From contig CM062292.1 in assembly GCA_031216915.1 (NCBI GenBank), positions 207,101,262-207,165,261 of the forward strand: a stretch of DNA of 64,000 bases, read 5' to 3'. Position numbers and translations under genes: made by a program. Each line of letters opens with the position of its first letter. The first letter of the stretch is position 1. The stretch comes from Pictodentalium vernedei (taxonomy: Eukaryota > Mollusca > Scaphopoda > Dentaliida > Dentaliidae). The notes below the pieces were generated by a model, which worked only from the letters and a program-made list of their open reading frames with translations, was not told where the DNA came from and did not search any database. Positions 30,926 through 42,335 of this stretch are shown in pieces.

Positions 30926-32430
30926 TCGCGAAATAAGTATTAGGTATCTTTACACATGCCTCTCGTTAGGCCTGACTGTCGGTTCTTCATGGGATGATCA
31001 ATAATAGAGTGCATACATCCGCGGTATATTAGGCTTAGGTCTCCTGCGATGTAGCTACTCTTCATGGGCTGGTTGTTAGTTTCGTCATAGGCTGACCAGT
31101 TGTGCATTCACCACCGCGAAATAAATATTAAGTCTCCTGACACATGTCGCTCTTCATGGGTTGGTCTGACAGTTCTTTGAGGGTGGCCAATAATATAGTG
31201 CAAACATCCCGCGGTTTTTTGTCTTAGGTGCCGGACATATGGCTGTTCTTCATGTGTTGGGCCGCCAGTTTCTTAATGGAATGTCCAGTTGTGCATACAT
31301 CATCACGAAATAAGTATTAGGTTTACTGACACATGCCGCTCTTAATGGGCCAGGCTGACGGTTCTTCTTGGTCTGACTAATAATAGAGTGCATACATCCC
31401 CGAGGTTTAGTACTCTTGTGTTCCTAATAAAAATGCATGTATGTTTATTAATTTGGGGAATTTTTCCACCCTGTATTCACCTTATTTGGGCCTGTATGTT
31501 TATTAAAATTGCCCTTCCAGCAGGGAGAAGATCTTCACGTTAGTAAATCTTCACTAGATTGTGTCATTTGGCACAGTGTATTCATTGTTGTAATCATGAT
31601 GCCTAAATGCCCATTAGTTTTCTGCAATAAAACTAACGGAAATATTGGAAAATAAGTTGGCTTTTAGATAAAATTAACTAGCATTACTCTCAATGGATTT
31701 CCCACCCTGTACTATTATTTGGGTTTGTATTTTTATTTAATTTTGATAAATGTTCCACCCCGTACTTTTATTCCCACCTGTACTTTTATTTGGAGCACAA
31801 GAGTAGTCTTAGGTTTCCTAGCAATGGCTGTTCTTCGTCGGCTGGTCTTCTGACACATGTGACACCTCGTGGGCCGGACAGTCGTTTCTTCGTGAGCTGG
31901 CGATGACCAAAAATAGAGCGCATTCTCCCACCATGACCAATAAAAAGAGCACACACCCGCGGTATATTAGGCTCCTAACAAATGCCTGCCCTTCAAGGGT
32001 GGGCCGTCAGTTTGTTCATGGGCTGACCAGTTGTATATACATCATCTCGAAATAAGTATTAGGTCTCCTGACAGATACCGCTCGCCATGGCATGGCTGTG
32101 GGTTCTTCGTGCGTTGTCCACTCATAGAGTGCATACGCCCATGGTGTATCAGCCTTAGGTCTCCTCCACGGAGCTGGGTGGTCAGTTCCTACATGGGCTG
32201 TCCAGTTGTGCAGGCAACCTCGGGATTTCAGTATTTGGTCTCCTTATATTTTCCAGCTCTTCATAGGCTTGGCCATCAGTTCTTTGTGGTCTGTGCAGTA
32301 GTGTGCACGCACCGGCAGTATATTAATCTGGGGTCCGGTCACGCGTGGCAGCCGTTTCGGAGCTTGACCATTAGTGGTTAGTAGGGCATACATCCACTGG
32401 ACATGAATGTTTGGTCTCATGACACATGAA
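30926..32430. repeat. Degenerate ~185-bp tandem satellite
   Basis: Units share CGCGAAATAAGTATTAGG, TCTCCTGACACATG, GCTCTTCATGGG, AATAGAGTGCATACATCC and GACCAGTTGTGCA. Unit starts are near 30,926, 31,115, 31,299, 32,043, 32,218 and 32,400, about 185 bp apart where uninterrupted. Split at 31,409 by a 400-bp MITE. Confidence 0.85.
31409..31808. mobile_element. MITE inserted in the satellite, internally deleted copy
   Basis: Ends TACTCTTGTGTTCCTAATAA and (revcomp) TACTCTTGTGCTCCAAATAA are inverted repeats. The interior matches 33,013-33,673 at both ends but lacks its middle ~260 bp. Target duplication not clear. Confidence 0.75.
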
Positions 32431-33009
32431 AGCTCTTCACCTGACTAACTTTCGGATTTAGATTAGGCAATGCACCCTTTGATTCCCGTTTCTGGACTAT
32501 GAATTCCCCGTGTATGGTGCCTGACTTTAGGAATTTTGGATAAAACTTCGTCATCATGACTTAGTTTACATGAACGATTTCTTCGATACCAAGGTTTCCA
32601 TTCCACGTGGACTGGCCTGTGAGAGGAAATGTTGAAACATTTACTAAATGACTGCTGCTTTCTTCTTGTAGCAACTGGCTATCGTGGAATGGGCCAAGCT
32701 CTCGGGCCAACAGTCGAATTATGTGAGGTATCTGACGTTGTTTTGGACTGTTTCTTCACCCAGTTTTCGATAGAGTTGCGCGCAGACTACCGTTGATGAA
32801 ATGTGATATCCCTTCGGTCATATAATATACAGATATTCTTTCGTGATCGAGATATAGATGTTCTCATCAGTGAATATTTATTTCGCCTTGAAAACACCAA
32901 GATATTAACTCGGTTAGTGGAACTAAGCACCGTAATCATAAAACTACAGCCGTGTTGAGTCTTTATTTATATTTACTTAATTTACAGACATATCTAATGG
33001 TGTTGGTAA
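32431..33009. other. Intergenic, nothing recognised
   Basis: AT-rich DNA with no frame, repeat or element end that I can support. Confidence 0.5.
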
Positions 33010-33673
33010 TGTACTATTGTGTTCCTAATAAACATGCATGTATGTTTATTAATTTTGGGGAATTTTTCCACCCTTTATGCACCTTATATGGGTCTGTATG
33101 TTTATTAAAATTGCCCTTCCAACAGGGAGATCTTCAAATTAGTAAATCTTCGCTAGATTGTGTGATGATATTTTGTTTGGCACAGTGCATTCATTGTTAT
33201 ATCATGGTGCCTAAACACCTACTATTAGGTTTCTTTTTAACTGGTTGAGTGCTAGAAGCCACTATCAGGGCTTTCAGAAAAATGAGTGAACCAGAGCAAA
33301 ATCCAACAATTTCCTTGCTCATGTTTCATATTCAGTTAAACGCATATAACATTTTCTTTATATAAATTTGTTTTATTACAAATTATTGGAGAATTCCTGT
33401 GGGCACTCTCCAATAATTTGAAATAAAGACAATTTTGAATAACTAATTGAGACCACCAAAAATAATCTAGTACTCGACCAGTTTATAAAACTAACAGCAA
33501 AACCGGAAAATAAGTTGGCTTTTAGATAAAATTAACTAACATTACTCCCCGACCTCCTCATTGGATTTCCACCCTTTACTATTATTCGAGCCTGTACTTT
33601 TATTTAATTTTGATAAATATTCCACCCCGTACTTTTATTCCCACCTGTACTATTATTTGGAACACATGAGTAT
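33010..33673. mobile_element. MITE, full-length copy of the 31.4-kb family
   Basis: 660 bp with ends TGTACTATTGTGTTCC.. and (revcomp) TACTCATGTGTTCC... It contains the middle block missing from 31,409-31,808, and an inner palindrome around ATTATTGGAGAATTC and ACTCTCCAATAATTT (33,382-33,420). An older fragment lies at 12,045. Confidence 0.75.
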
Positions 33674-33689
33674 TTATAGATGGTTATGT

Positions 33690-34230
33690 TATTTTTAGAT
33701 TCAGTTGGGTGGAATATTTCCGTTCGACGGAAAAACGTTTTCGACCAATTGGAATATTCCAGGCGATTGAATCTAAACATAGACAATGGACTATTTGAGG
33801 GCTAGACTGGTTCCAAGTCATGACAGCGTCGAATTTCTGGCGAAATTAGACAGAATTGAAAAACAAGATCTCAGGCCACCACTCCAATTCTGTTCGGAAT
33901 TCGACGCTGTTATGGACTGTTTGTTTATCCACCTTTTGTGTATATATGCGCATAGGCGACTATAGATGTAATGTGATGTGCCTTTACATACAGGTTTTCT
34001 TTCCTACCACAGTTATAGATATCCCAGTCGTCAATAAGTATTCGAACGACATTTCTAGCTTTGATTCACAGCAAATGAATCTTTGTGATCTTTTCCAGAT
34101 TCAGTCCGGAATGTATCAGGTGGTCGGAAATATCCCAGGCGATTGAATCTAAACATAAACGATGGGCTATTTGAGAGAAGACTGTCTCCAGGTCATAACG
34201 GCGCCAAATTTCTTACAGAATGAAACTGTC
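33690..34230. repeat. Direct repeat pair, ~120 bp
   Basis: 33,740-33,860 and 34,112-34,230 share AGGCGATTGAATCTAAACAT, GGCTATTTGAG and CAAATTTCT-type segments, and TTCAG/GGAATAT motifs before them. Palindromic TTCGACGGAAAAACGTTTTCGA-like sequence lies in the first. Confidence 0.65.
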
Positions 34231-34409
34231 ATCCTGCATAGAACCCTAAGTTAGCATTCTATCAGGGTTTTTTTCTTGCACAAGATCTTGTCAGTGATCA
34301 AGTACACGGTTCTTTTTCGCTGTAGCCATTCATTTGAAACGATTAATGTTACCAGTTTATTTGCTTATTAAGAGAAGCAGAACGATACTATTTTGTGTCA
34401 CCTTATTAA

Positions 34410-34500
34410 CCCTATACCTAGCACAGCTAAATAAAACTGTTAATCATTTTCTTAGGGTTATTCCAATGAAGGGTCATCAGCTATTTTTAAACACAAAAGT
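34410..34500. repeat. piggyBac-like MITE fragment
   Basis: TTAACCCTATACCTAGCAC and TTCCAATGAAGGGTCATCAGCT match parts of copies 1-3. One end only, diverged. Confidence 0.5.
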
Positions 34501-34619
34501 GAAAATATAATAAAATTTGAATGATGTCTGTGAATATCACTGAATATTGGATTTAGTAGACGGTTTGTAGATGTGACTTAACATCAAAAATTTAGATATA
34601 GAAATGTCATGTATGGATC

Positions 34620-35590
34620 TTACCTTTTCTTTCTGATCTCGTCTGTTGGTCTCATGTGACCGCATAGTCATTGTCGTGGTAGCTCGCATGAGCTGTCATG
34701 GTGAGCCGGCATTACATTATCATAGTGATACGTAGTGTCATCAGTGTGCATGAGCAGTGCATATTGTTATGGTGACGTGTTTCTGTCGTCCATTTTGTAT
34801 ACTAGAGGCGACATCTTGGTTTCTTCCGTGGCACGTGGTTGCTGTGTGACCCAAAAGCTTCTAATAGGACGAGGCTGTGCTCGACTGAATGGGGGTCTTT
34901 TTGTTGGCTCGGATTCCCACACGCCCCCCCCCCCCCCCCCCCCCGGTTACTTCCTAGAATTAACACAAATAACCCGACAGTTACGTAAAACGACAAAGAG
35001 AATCGCCGAAATGGACTTCATTTAGTTCGGATTCCTCCAGACTTTTCTTTGCAATAGTAGCATGTGGTGCTGTAGACACCTCGAAAGTACGTTCACTTGA
35101 GAAGGAGGAGAACTTTTACTGGTTCGGATTATCCCCAAATGCTCGTTTACTTCCAAGAATTACCACAAACAATCCGACAGCTATGTTTACAAGTTTGAAT
35201 TCCTTCGGAATCCTCATTTTTGTCCAGAAGCTAGGTTATTGTTTCTGTCTACCCGACCATATTCGTTCGGACTAGTTTTAACCTCGTTTCACGTCCTCGT
35301 GTTCTCGTCTAGAATAGCACGAGTAATATTTTGTTTTGTAGGTCATCCAATCAGATCACTTTACTACAATCAACTAGCCAATCAGATCACTGTATTCATC
35401 TAAACTTCGTCCACTCTCGCATCGGTATCTGATATAAGGGTTCCTAGGAATAAGTCCAAGAGTCAATCGAGCAGTAACTGAAACAGTCATCGCTCGGGCG
35501 ACTTGACTCTTATCGATGAAATGAGCCATCGAGCAACTGCTCGGAGTGACTCCACATTCAACTCTTCGACTCAGTTCGGAAAAAGGTTGC
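34620..35590. repeat. Old solo arm of the foldback element family
   Basis: Same orientation as the left arm: TCTGTCGTCCATTTTGTATA, CATCTTGGTTTCTTCC, CACGTGGTTGCTGTGTGACC, then after a C21 run (34,924-34,944) AATAACCCGACAG, and finally ATCGAGCAGTAACTGAAA and ACTCTTCGACTCAGTTCGGA. Much more diverged than the two arms at 25-30 kb, and without a partner. Confidence 0.8.
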
Positions 35591-36479
35591 GCCGACGACA
35601 AACCAGGTTTGTGATGGGGTAGCAAGCGTGGGATGCCGGGAAATATGGATCATGATTTAATCAAATGCGTCAAAGGTCCATGGGAGTAATCGCTCATTGG
35701 AATAAATACTCTGTGACTCTTCGACTTCTCTCGTAAAACTGGAGTACCCACTCCCGGTCGGGTGTAAGATAGTTGCTGTAAGCGAGATTCCAAGCTCTTA
35801 TACAGCTTCTTGGAGTCTTACCATCGGTTTCTACCACTTTCTCAGCTGTCAATCTTGCAGCCGACTGCAAATAGTCCAGACTGCGTATTGTCCACGAGTG
35901 TGATAGTCCAGTTCCCTGAGTGGACTCGATTGTACCAAATAATTAAGTGGGTGCAAATATTTAATCGAGCGTAATGCGAAGATATTATTATTTAAAAAGA
36001 GTACTCGTACTAAATTCCACGGGTTTTCTCAGCGAAATATAGATTGTAAAATAAAAACTCCGAGAAAATATTTCAAACTATCATATTTTACAAGAACAGA
36101 TTTGGTTGTGGGAAGGATTCCGCGTGATCAGACTTTCCTAAAGGTGTCTTCAGTTCTTCACAGCGAGTCCCTCGATGCTCATGTTACTCTTTTGGGAGTA
36201 TTCTAAATATCCTACAGAAACACAACAGATGTTTTCTCATTTCGGGTACGTTTCAGTGAACTATTCTGGTTTACTTGGTTTAATATTCCATGTAAACCTA
36301 AACTGTGGTTTAGAAATCCCAATGAAACGATATGTTTAATGAAAATACTTTTCCACGTAAACCCTGGCGCGATGTCGCTAGGAAACGTGAAGCGTGGACG
36401 CGTTGTTAGGCGACGGTGATATCCAGAGCGTGGGAAACACATCCCTATTCTCATCATTTTTAAACAATCTTAGATTTAT
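35591..36479. other. Intergenic, no gene
   Basis: Nothing coding. 36,242-36,285 (GTACGTTTCAGTGAACTATT) recurs inverted near 41,195-41,235, a minor dispersed repeat. Confidence 0.45.
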
Positions 36480-36765
36480 ATTTATTTATTTATTGGTGTT
36501 TAAGGTCACTTACTTGTGCACAATGGCTAATCGTGACCGTGACAGTGTTACGGCTGGAGGAAGCCGGAGTACCCGGAGAGAACCACCGAGCATCGACGAG
36601 CAACTGTCAGCTCCTCAACATTCTAACTCTGTTCAAGCTCCGCTCAAGCAGGGTTACAGCGGTTGAAGACATGTGCACCTTCGACGTGCAGTACGCCTTA
36701 GTTCACGGCGGCATCGTGACCCCGTGTAGGCAGCCGGGATAAAGCGCCTTGTCCAGTTATATTTG
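36480..36765 (-). mobile_element. SINE copy (same family as 59.1 and 60.0 kb)
   Basis: On the minus strand it reads a CAAGGCGCTTTATC body block, CACATGTCTTCAACCGCTG, CTGCTTGAGCGGAGCTTGAA, then GTGACCTTAAACACC and a 3' (AATA)n tail. The same order occurs at 59,100-59,335 on the plus strand. GGTACTCCGGCTTCCTCC is a block I have seen in SINEs of marine invertebrates. The 5' head is missing. Confidence 0.78.
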
Positions 36766-37935
36766 TAACAATAGTTGGTCCAAATTGAATCGATTTCATT
36801 GTCAGTTGCAGTATATTTCCTTTAATATCTGACGTACAATGTTTCATATTCAGGATGAATGATGAATGAAAAGTTTCAGCGCGCCAAAGGCGAACAGAGA
36901 CGATGTGAGATTTGAAATTCGATGAATGAAAAGTTTCAGCGCGCCGAGGGCGCACAGGGACGGTGAAGGATTTGAAATCCCTTGCGACCCAAATAACTTT
37001 ATTTGCTTATTAATTCATCTTCAGGTTATGTGACGTCCGGTATATCATAGGGGGATCATAGAGTGAGAGTGGGGCAATAATAGTTACCGGTAATGTAGTA
37101 AACAAACAAGCTCGGCGGTAACTTCCAAGAGTCCAAGAGTCAATCAACAACAATAAAGATATCTCTACAGAATATCATAATAAAAACAAATGCAAATTGA
37201 CGAGGAGAGAAAAAACGAAAGAATTTTTTTCAGAAAATAGACAAAATTCTTATCAAAACTCATTAAAAAAATTTTATTCCACAAAATATATAAAATTTTG
37301 ATCAAAAATCATTAAAATATATTCAAATAATAAATTTTCTAAATAACTGAATAAAATATAAATTTCAAAAAATTAAACTAAAAGTGAGAAGATTCGACCG
37401 ACCACCAGTGCCGAATGTTCCCGGCCGAATGTTCCCCAGCCTTTTTACGGTAAACTATTTTACAGTCATTTTGAGATATCATCATCAGCCTTATGTCCGG
37501 ACGGTGAAAAGGTGGGAAAGAACGGGTGTTGATACTCGATGTTGAAGTTTTTCAGGCAAGTATAGTCTGCCTTTATTTTGAAGTAGATTAGGCCTTCATC
37601 GGCAAGTATAGCCTGCTTTGGGCTTGTTAGCTGTGTACTGAACTATTAACCATTACGAAAGCAACGGACCTTGACAAGGTTCCACCAACCTGAACATTCC
37701 TGGTTCAGGTAACAGGCCTGCTATTTTCTATTGAGCCGGGACCGGAAGTGCGCTAAAGAAGCCCTTTACAAAAAAATGGCCTAGAAAGCGGGACGCCGGA
37801 CCAACGCTCGCCTCCCTGGTGGTGGATGCCCTCTGATGTCATATCTTTGTCGTGTATGTTTTTCAGGCAAGTATAGTCTGCCACTAGATAAGTGTTGGAG
37901 CTATCACTGGCAAGAAAAGTCTGCCTCAAGCTCTT
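36766..37935. other. Intergenic with short repeats
   Basis: A 62-bp tandem duplication (about 36,860-36,965; GATGAATGAAAAGTTTCAGC twice) and a motif TTTTTCAGGCAAGTATAGTCTG repeated at 37,551 and 37,860 (and in variant form at 41,127). The latter may be LINE leader sequence. No gene. Confidence 0.5.
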
Positions 37936-38183
37936 ATGTTAGTGGTTGTTGGCTGTTTTGGTGTTGCTCTTGGTCGGTCTGGGTGTATCCTTTCGCCAAT
38001 TCTTTTTGCATTGTGCATCAAAGATTTAGGAGATGAACTCCTGCATAGCGACGAGGGGGTAGCAGTTGGGGACTTGAAGATCCCAGGGCTATTTTTTGCA
38101 GACGATGTGGTGCTAGTGTCAGAAAGCGAAGAGGGGCTAGCGAAAATGTTGGGAATTGTTGGGACATATGGGAGCAAATCATT
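37936..38183 (+). pseudogene. LINE reverse transcriptase fragment
   Basis: The frame reads GCILSPILFALCI, then LKIPGLFFADDVVLV and ends KMLGIVGTYG. FADD is the RT catalytic motif, and the preceding segment is the SP.LF motif of non-LTR RTs. The protein breaks off at 38,183; matching downstream sequence starts at about 39,728 with an overlap of some 30 bp (GGGAATT.TTGGGACATATG). Confidence 0.82.
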
Positions 38184-38966
38184 ACGTGTACGCTTCCTGT
38201 AAAACCGCCAATCGACTCCCCACTAACTGCTCTATGAGGTGGGGTATCAAAACCCAACCACTAAACTTCAGTAAGATGTACTATCGGTTATAATTGGCAC
38301 GATGTGTTTCCCAGTGTTGTGACAAGGTTATGCTTCCGACACAAAATAGGACCTCCAAACATCATTTCTCTGCAAATCGGCCGTTGATAATTAGGGAAAA
38401 AGCGCATCGCTCCCAAACTACATAAATAAAAATAAAATCGTTTAAATTTATTTCGAAATATCATACAAAATGTCTTTTGAGGGCAGTTTCGATCTCGCAT
38501 GAATATTTGTGAAGACCTTCTCGTTACTTTTTGTCGATGTCGGTGTTTCTTTGATCCCGTAATTTTTGGATACCAATTAGCACATTTTTCCAACCAGTCG
38601 GGCAAATACTACTTTTAATATCATAGGGAAATTTTAAAAACACGTTTCGTTTCGAATATATTGAGTAAAAATCAGTGTGATTTCGTCCTTGAATTTTTAC
38701 AATCCGACTATTATTAGCGATGTTACGCCAAAAATGGAAATAAAAAAAAATCTCATTTGTAACAGGTTGAAGAACCTTTCGAAAAGAGTCATTCAAATAC
38801 ACACCTTTTTTATTCGACAGTGGTAGAAATATTCCGGGCAATGAAAAAGAACCTTACACAATTTGGTTGCGTTTCCAGGTATTCGCATGAAGGACAGCTG
38901 ACGTCGACTTTACAGGTTGAGAACAACGTAGTTTCGTTACCCACTAAACAGGCCAAATTGCCAGAG
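38184..38966. other. Insert or filler between LINE fragments, no gene
   Basis: AT-rich. Overlapping 105-codon minus-strand frames (38,288-38,841) have no domain I recognise. Confidence 0.4.
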
Positions 38967-39171
38967 TTATAAGACCACAGACGTATGGAAACCTGATCTA
39001 AATCACCCTACCTCAAAACACCTCATTCTTGTATGCACCCCCCCCCCCCCGACATATATAATACACATATATGTGTGTTATTTCTTTTGGAAGTGGGGGG
39101 CATATATAAGAGGGAGGTGTGACGTTGGGGGTGATGTGATATTAATCAGGTCTCCAGACGTCTGTGGTTAC
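38967..39171. mobile_element. Hairpin MITE, 205 bp
   Basis: Ends TAAGACCACAGACGTATGGA and (revcomp) TGTAACCACAGACGTCTGGA, both continuing with ACCTGAT, are inverted repeats of about 32 bp. The centre has a C14 run and TATATAATACACATATATG. No coding. Confidence 0.7.
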
Positions 39172-39727
39172 ACTAGGCAGAGGGGGCGGGATGCACAGCA
39201 AATCCGAATGACGACATCCCCTTTAATCCGAGGATGATATACAACATTTCTCAATAAGAAAAATAAGCGTCCAACGGGTAATATTGGATTTCAAGGTGTG
39301 CAGAGAACGAGCCGGTCCATCGCGAACTCGCCCCAGTGACGCGGCAAAGCATCCATGTTTTACAAGGCGATGTTCCCACTCAACTTGGCGGAGCAAAAAT
39401 ATAAAAAGAATATCCAAAAGACGGGTGCAGAATGTTAATCTGCACCCCCCCCCCCTCCCCCCCCCCCCCCCCCAAAAAAAAATGTTCTTGGTATAAAAAA
39501 TGCAGTGGAAGACCAGTCGGGTATAGATATCATCTGACTGGTTGGTTGGTGAAGGGGGGAGGGGGGGGGGGGGTAAGTACAAATTCAATCAACGGTACAT
39601 GGAGAGAAATTCTAAACAGAAACACGAACAGAGTGGAATTTTCACACATATATCGTCTTAACTCATGTGAAAGAAGCATTTCATTGGACTGAGGGTCCTT
39701 TGAACGACAACCTACGGTCCATCTGCA
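39172..39727. other. Intergenic with C and G tracts
   Basis: Two homopolymer tracts (C-rich 39,444-39,472, G-rich 39,557-39,573). Frames across them are low-complexity proline or glycine runs. No gene. Confidence 0.55.
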
Positions 39728-40958
39728 GAAATATGCTGGGAATTCTTGGGACATATGAGAGAAAATCAGTGGAGACTCAAACTTAATGAAAGCAAGAGCA
39801 AAGTTATACCTGTGGGCCACAAAGTGGGCCCCACTCGAAGGTGGAGAGTGGGGAGTTCTGTATTCCGGAAGGTAGCAGCAAACTACGAATATCTGGGGGG
39901 TAAATAAAAACATCACAGGAAGAGGCATCTACCGAAACCACACAAATAAATTGATTCTGAAGGGGAAGCGAATCCTTAACCAAATGAAACTAATAGGAGA
40001 AACAGTTTCATTAAGGTTTTCGTGGGGAAAAGGCCAAGTATAACATATGGTACGGAAGTGGTACCCCTAAACCAGACGGCTGTAAAGAGCTTGGAAATCC
40101 CGCAGAACGATGCAGGCCGATGGATAACGGGGTCGAGTAATGTCGCAGTACAAGAAGCAATCAGGGGTGAGCTTGGTTGGATGAGGATCAAGGACAAGAT
40201 AGACTTATTGGAACTCGGTTATCTTAATTATCTGGTAAATCCCCCCGACAGCCGATGGTGTAAAGTAATGTTCCTGAGAATTTTCAACTCAAATATCAAG
40301 ACAGAGTGGATGGTCCAACTGAGGGAGCTAATAGAGAACTACTCATTGCCGAAGATCTCGGACCTAGACGTTGGGGCAAACCAGGATAAAAAAAATCGTC
40401 AGAGAAGAGGTCATGGAGGATGGTAACCGTAATTGGCGAGAGGGGTCGAATCAAAGAAGTCTTTGGGTGGCCTGCGTGATAAAGAGAAGCCTGGTTTTGA
40501 AGAGTACCTTCATGGCACTTTTTTTGGGGGGGGGGGGGCACTGTTGTTCAAGCTGAGGTCGCGATCCCTGGAGCTGAGAGGGAAAATGGGAAAAACAGTG
40601 AAAAGGACTGCCAGATGTGTAATTTGGGCATGGTGGAGACCCTGGAACACTTTATTCTAAAATGCCCAAAATACCAGTCTAAAAGAATAATATTCACTGG
40701 GAGTATAATGGGGAAGTGGGATGGGAGAATGAAGGACATGTGGTTAGTGGGAGACTCAAAGGAGAGGGTTAATATGCTAATCGGAGAGATTGGGAAGAAT
40801 GGGGCAAAGGATGTCATCAAGCAGTTCGTCTCCGAGTGTTGGGAAGCGAGAAGAAGCGTTGGAATAGGGAGGCAGTTGGGAGTACAGGGGTAACCAAGGC
40901 CTTCTCATCCGAGAACCGCGACAAATCAGCGGCCGGCCAAAGTGTTATTATTATTATG
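39728..40958 (+). pseudogene. 5'-truncated LINE, ORF2 C-terminal part
   Basis: Starts in the post-palm region (MLGILGTY), then broken frames covering YGTEVVPLNQ, GRWITG and a C-terminal CQMCNLGMVETLEHFILKC zinc-knuckle-like motif (near 40,615-40,670) typical of non-LTR elements. The 3' end GGCCAAAGTG(TTA)n at 40,940-40,958 matches the copy ending at 58,962. At least four frame changes, and a G-run at 40,529. It carries the uninterrupted site (40,244-40,251) at which the other copy is split by a hAT-like element. Confidence 0.85.
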
Positions 40959-41648
40959 TAGGGTGGTCGAATGCTGTTACATTCGTTGTATCTGCTTGGG
41001 TTCGTTTTGTGGCGGTCTGTTCTGTGTGTCTGCAGTGACTGAAAATGGAGAGAGAGAAAATGATTAGTGCCCCCCCCCCCCCCCCCCCTCCCCCCTTCTT
41101 TCCCGCGTCTGTTCTTGTCTTGTGTTTTTCAGGCAAGTTTTAACTGCTCAGAGAAACGACCTAGTTATTATTCTGTTTGTCTGCGCATGTTCACAATAAA
41201 CCAAACAAACCAGAACAGCTCACTGAAACGTACCCTTGGTGTTTACTTCCGTCGCACAGATAAACAGTTTTGCTATTTAAATAGCATGTTTCGGTCTTGT
41301 GCACTTGGAGATTTTCGGACACTTTGAATGTCAGCATGGGGTGTGGTAGCTCGAGTGACACGGGAACCGTTCAAAGTGGATCCCCTAGTAAGTTTGGATT
41401 GGAAAGACGGGTGGAACTATCATCACGGTTGACGTTGTTACGGCGGTTCTGAATCAATTTGTATTACTTACTTATTGTAATGTATTATGTAATTTGTAAA
41501 CATCGATGGCAACTATGACAGTACGAGTAGTACAGTACTAATAGTAGGAGTTTAGGGGTACAACTTCTGTACCATGAGGTTCAACGCCAAAAAGTGTTAC
41601 ATCCTCAGCATAAAGAATAAGATGAGCCATTTCTATAACCTAAACAAC
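40959..41648. other. Intergenic, no gene
   Basis: Contains a C18 tract (41,071-41,088) and TTTTTCAGGCAAGTTTTAACTG near 41,127, similar to 37,551 and 37,860. No gene. Confidence 0.5.
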
Positions 41649-41734
41649 TATGGAAACCCTTAGCGGACACGCCAATCGCTAATCGCCAAGCGTGTTCACC
41701 GATGAGCATTCCTACCCTCTCCCTCGTGTCCCCC

Positions 41735-42335
41735 CTCAGCCATCTATCCGTTTTTCCTTCATCCCATTTCTACATTATACTTCCAGTAAATTTTATCCTA
41801 TGAGGCATATATTGTGGGCATTCTAACTCCAGGGTCTCCAATACTCCGGAGGTGCACATTTGGCATTCCCTTTCTCCATCCCTTCCAATTTCACCCCGAA
41901 GCTCAAGTGATCTTGACATTAGTTTGAACAGCAGTGACCCCCCAAATGTGCCATCTAGGTACTTTTCAAAGGCTGGCTTTTCTTCATATCGTAACCCCCA
42001 CAATGATTTTATACGCTAACTCCTGCTCGCCAGTTTCGATTGCAGTCTTCCATGACTCGCTCTATGACAAACGGTTTGGCTTCCTTCATCCCTTTTTCTA
42101 TGTCTGAGACCTCTAAAGAGTAGTTGTCCATTAGTTCCCTCACATGTTTTGACCACCCTGTTTCTATATTAGAGTTCCAAATAGTATTAAGCATCAATTT
42201 GCACCACCAGCTGGCCTGTCGGGCAGGTTTCTCAAGTACCTAGTTAAAGTAACACAGTTTCCCAAGATCTATCCTGTACTTTATTTTTATCCACCAAGCT
42301 CCTCCTGACTGCTAGGCGGGTGAGATTCTGGGAAC
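41735..42335 (-). pseudogene. LINE fragment, reverse orientation
   Basis: On the minus strand it encodes the same C-terminal region as 39,728-40,958 (KIDLGKL-type region, NYSLEVSDIEKG, CQMCTSGVLETLE..ECPQY). More diverged, with frame breaks and no poly-(TTA) tail. Lies inside the 3.5-kb TIR element. Confidence 0.78.

Noticed and set aside
39223-39928. Long Pro/Gly-rich ORFs on both strands
   Set aside because: Created by C and G homopolymers; no domain.
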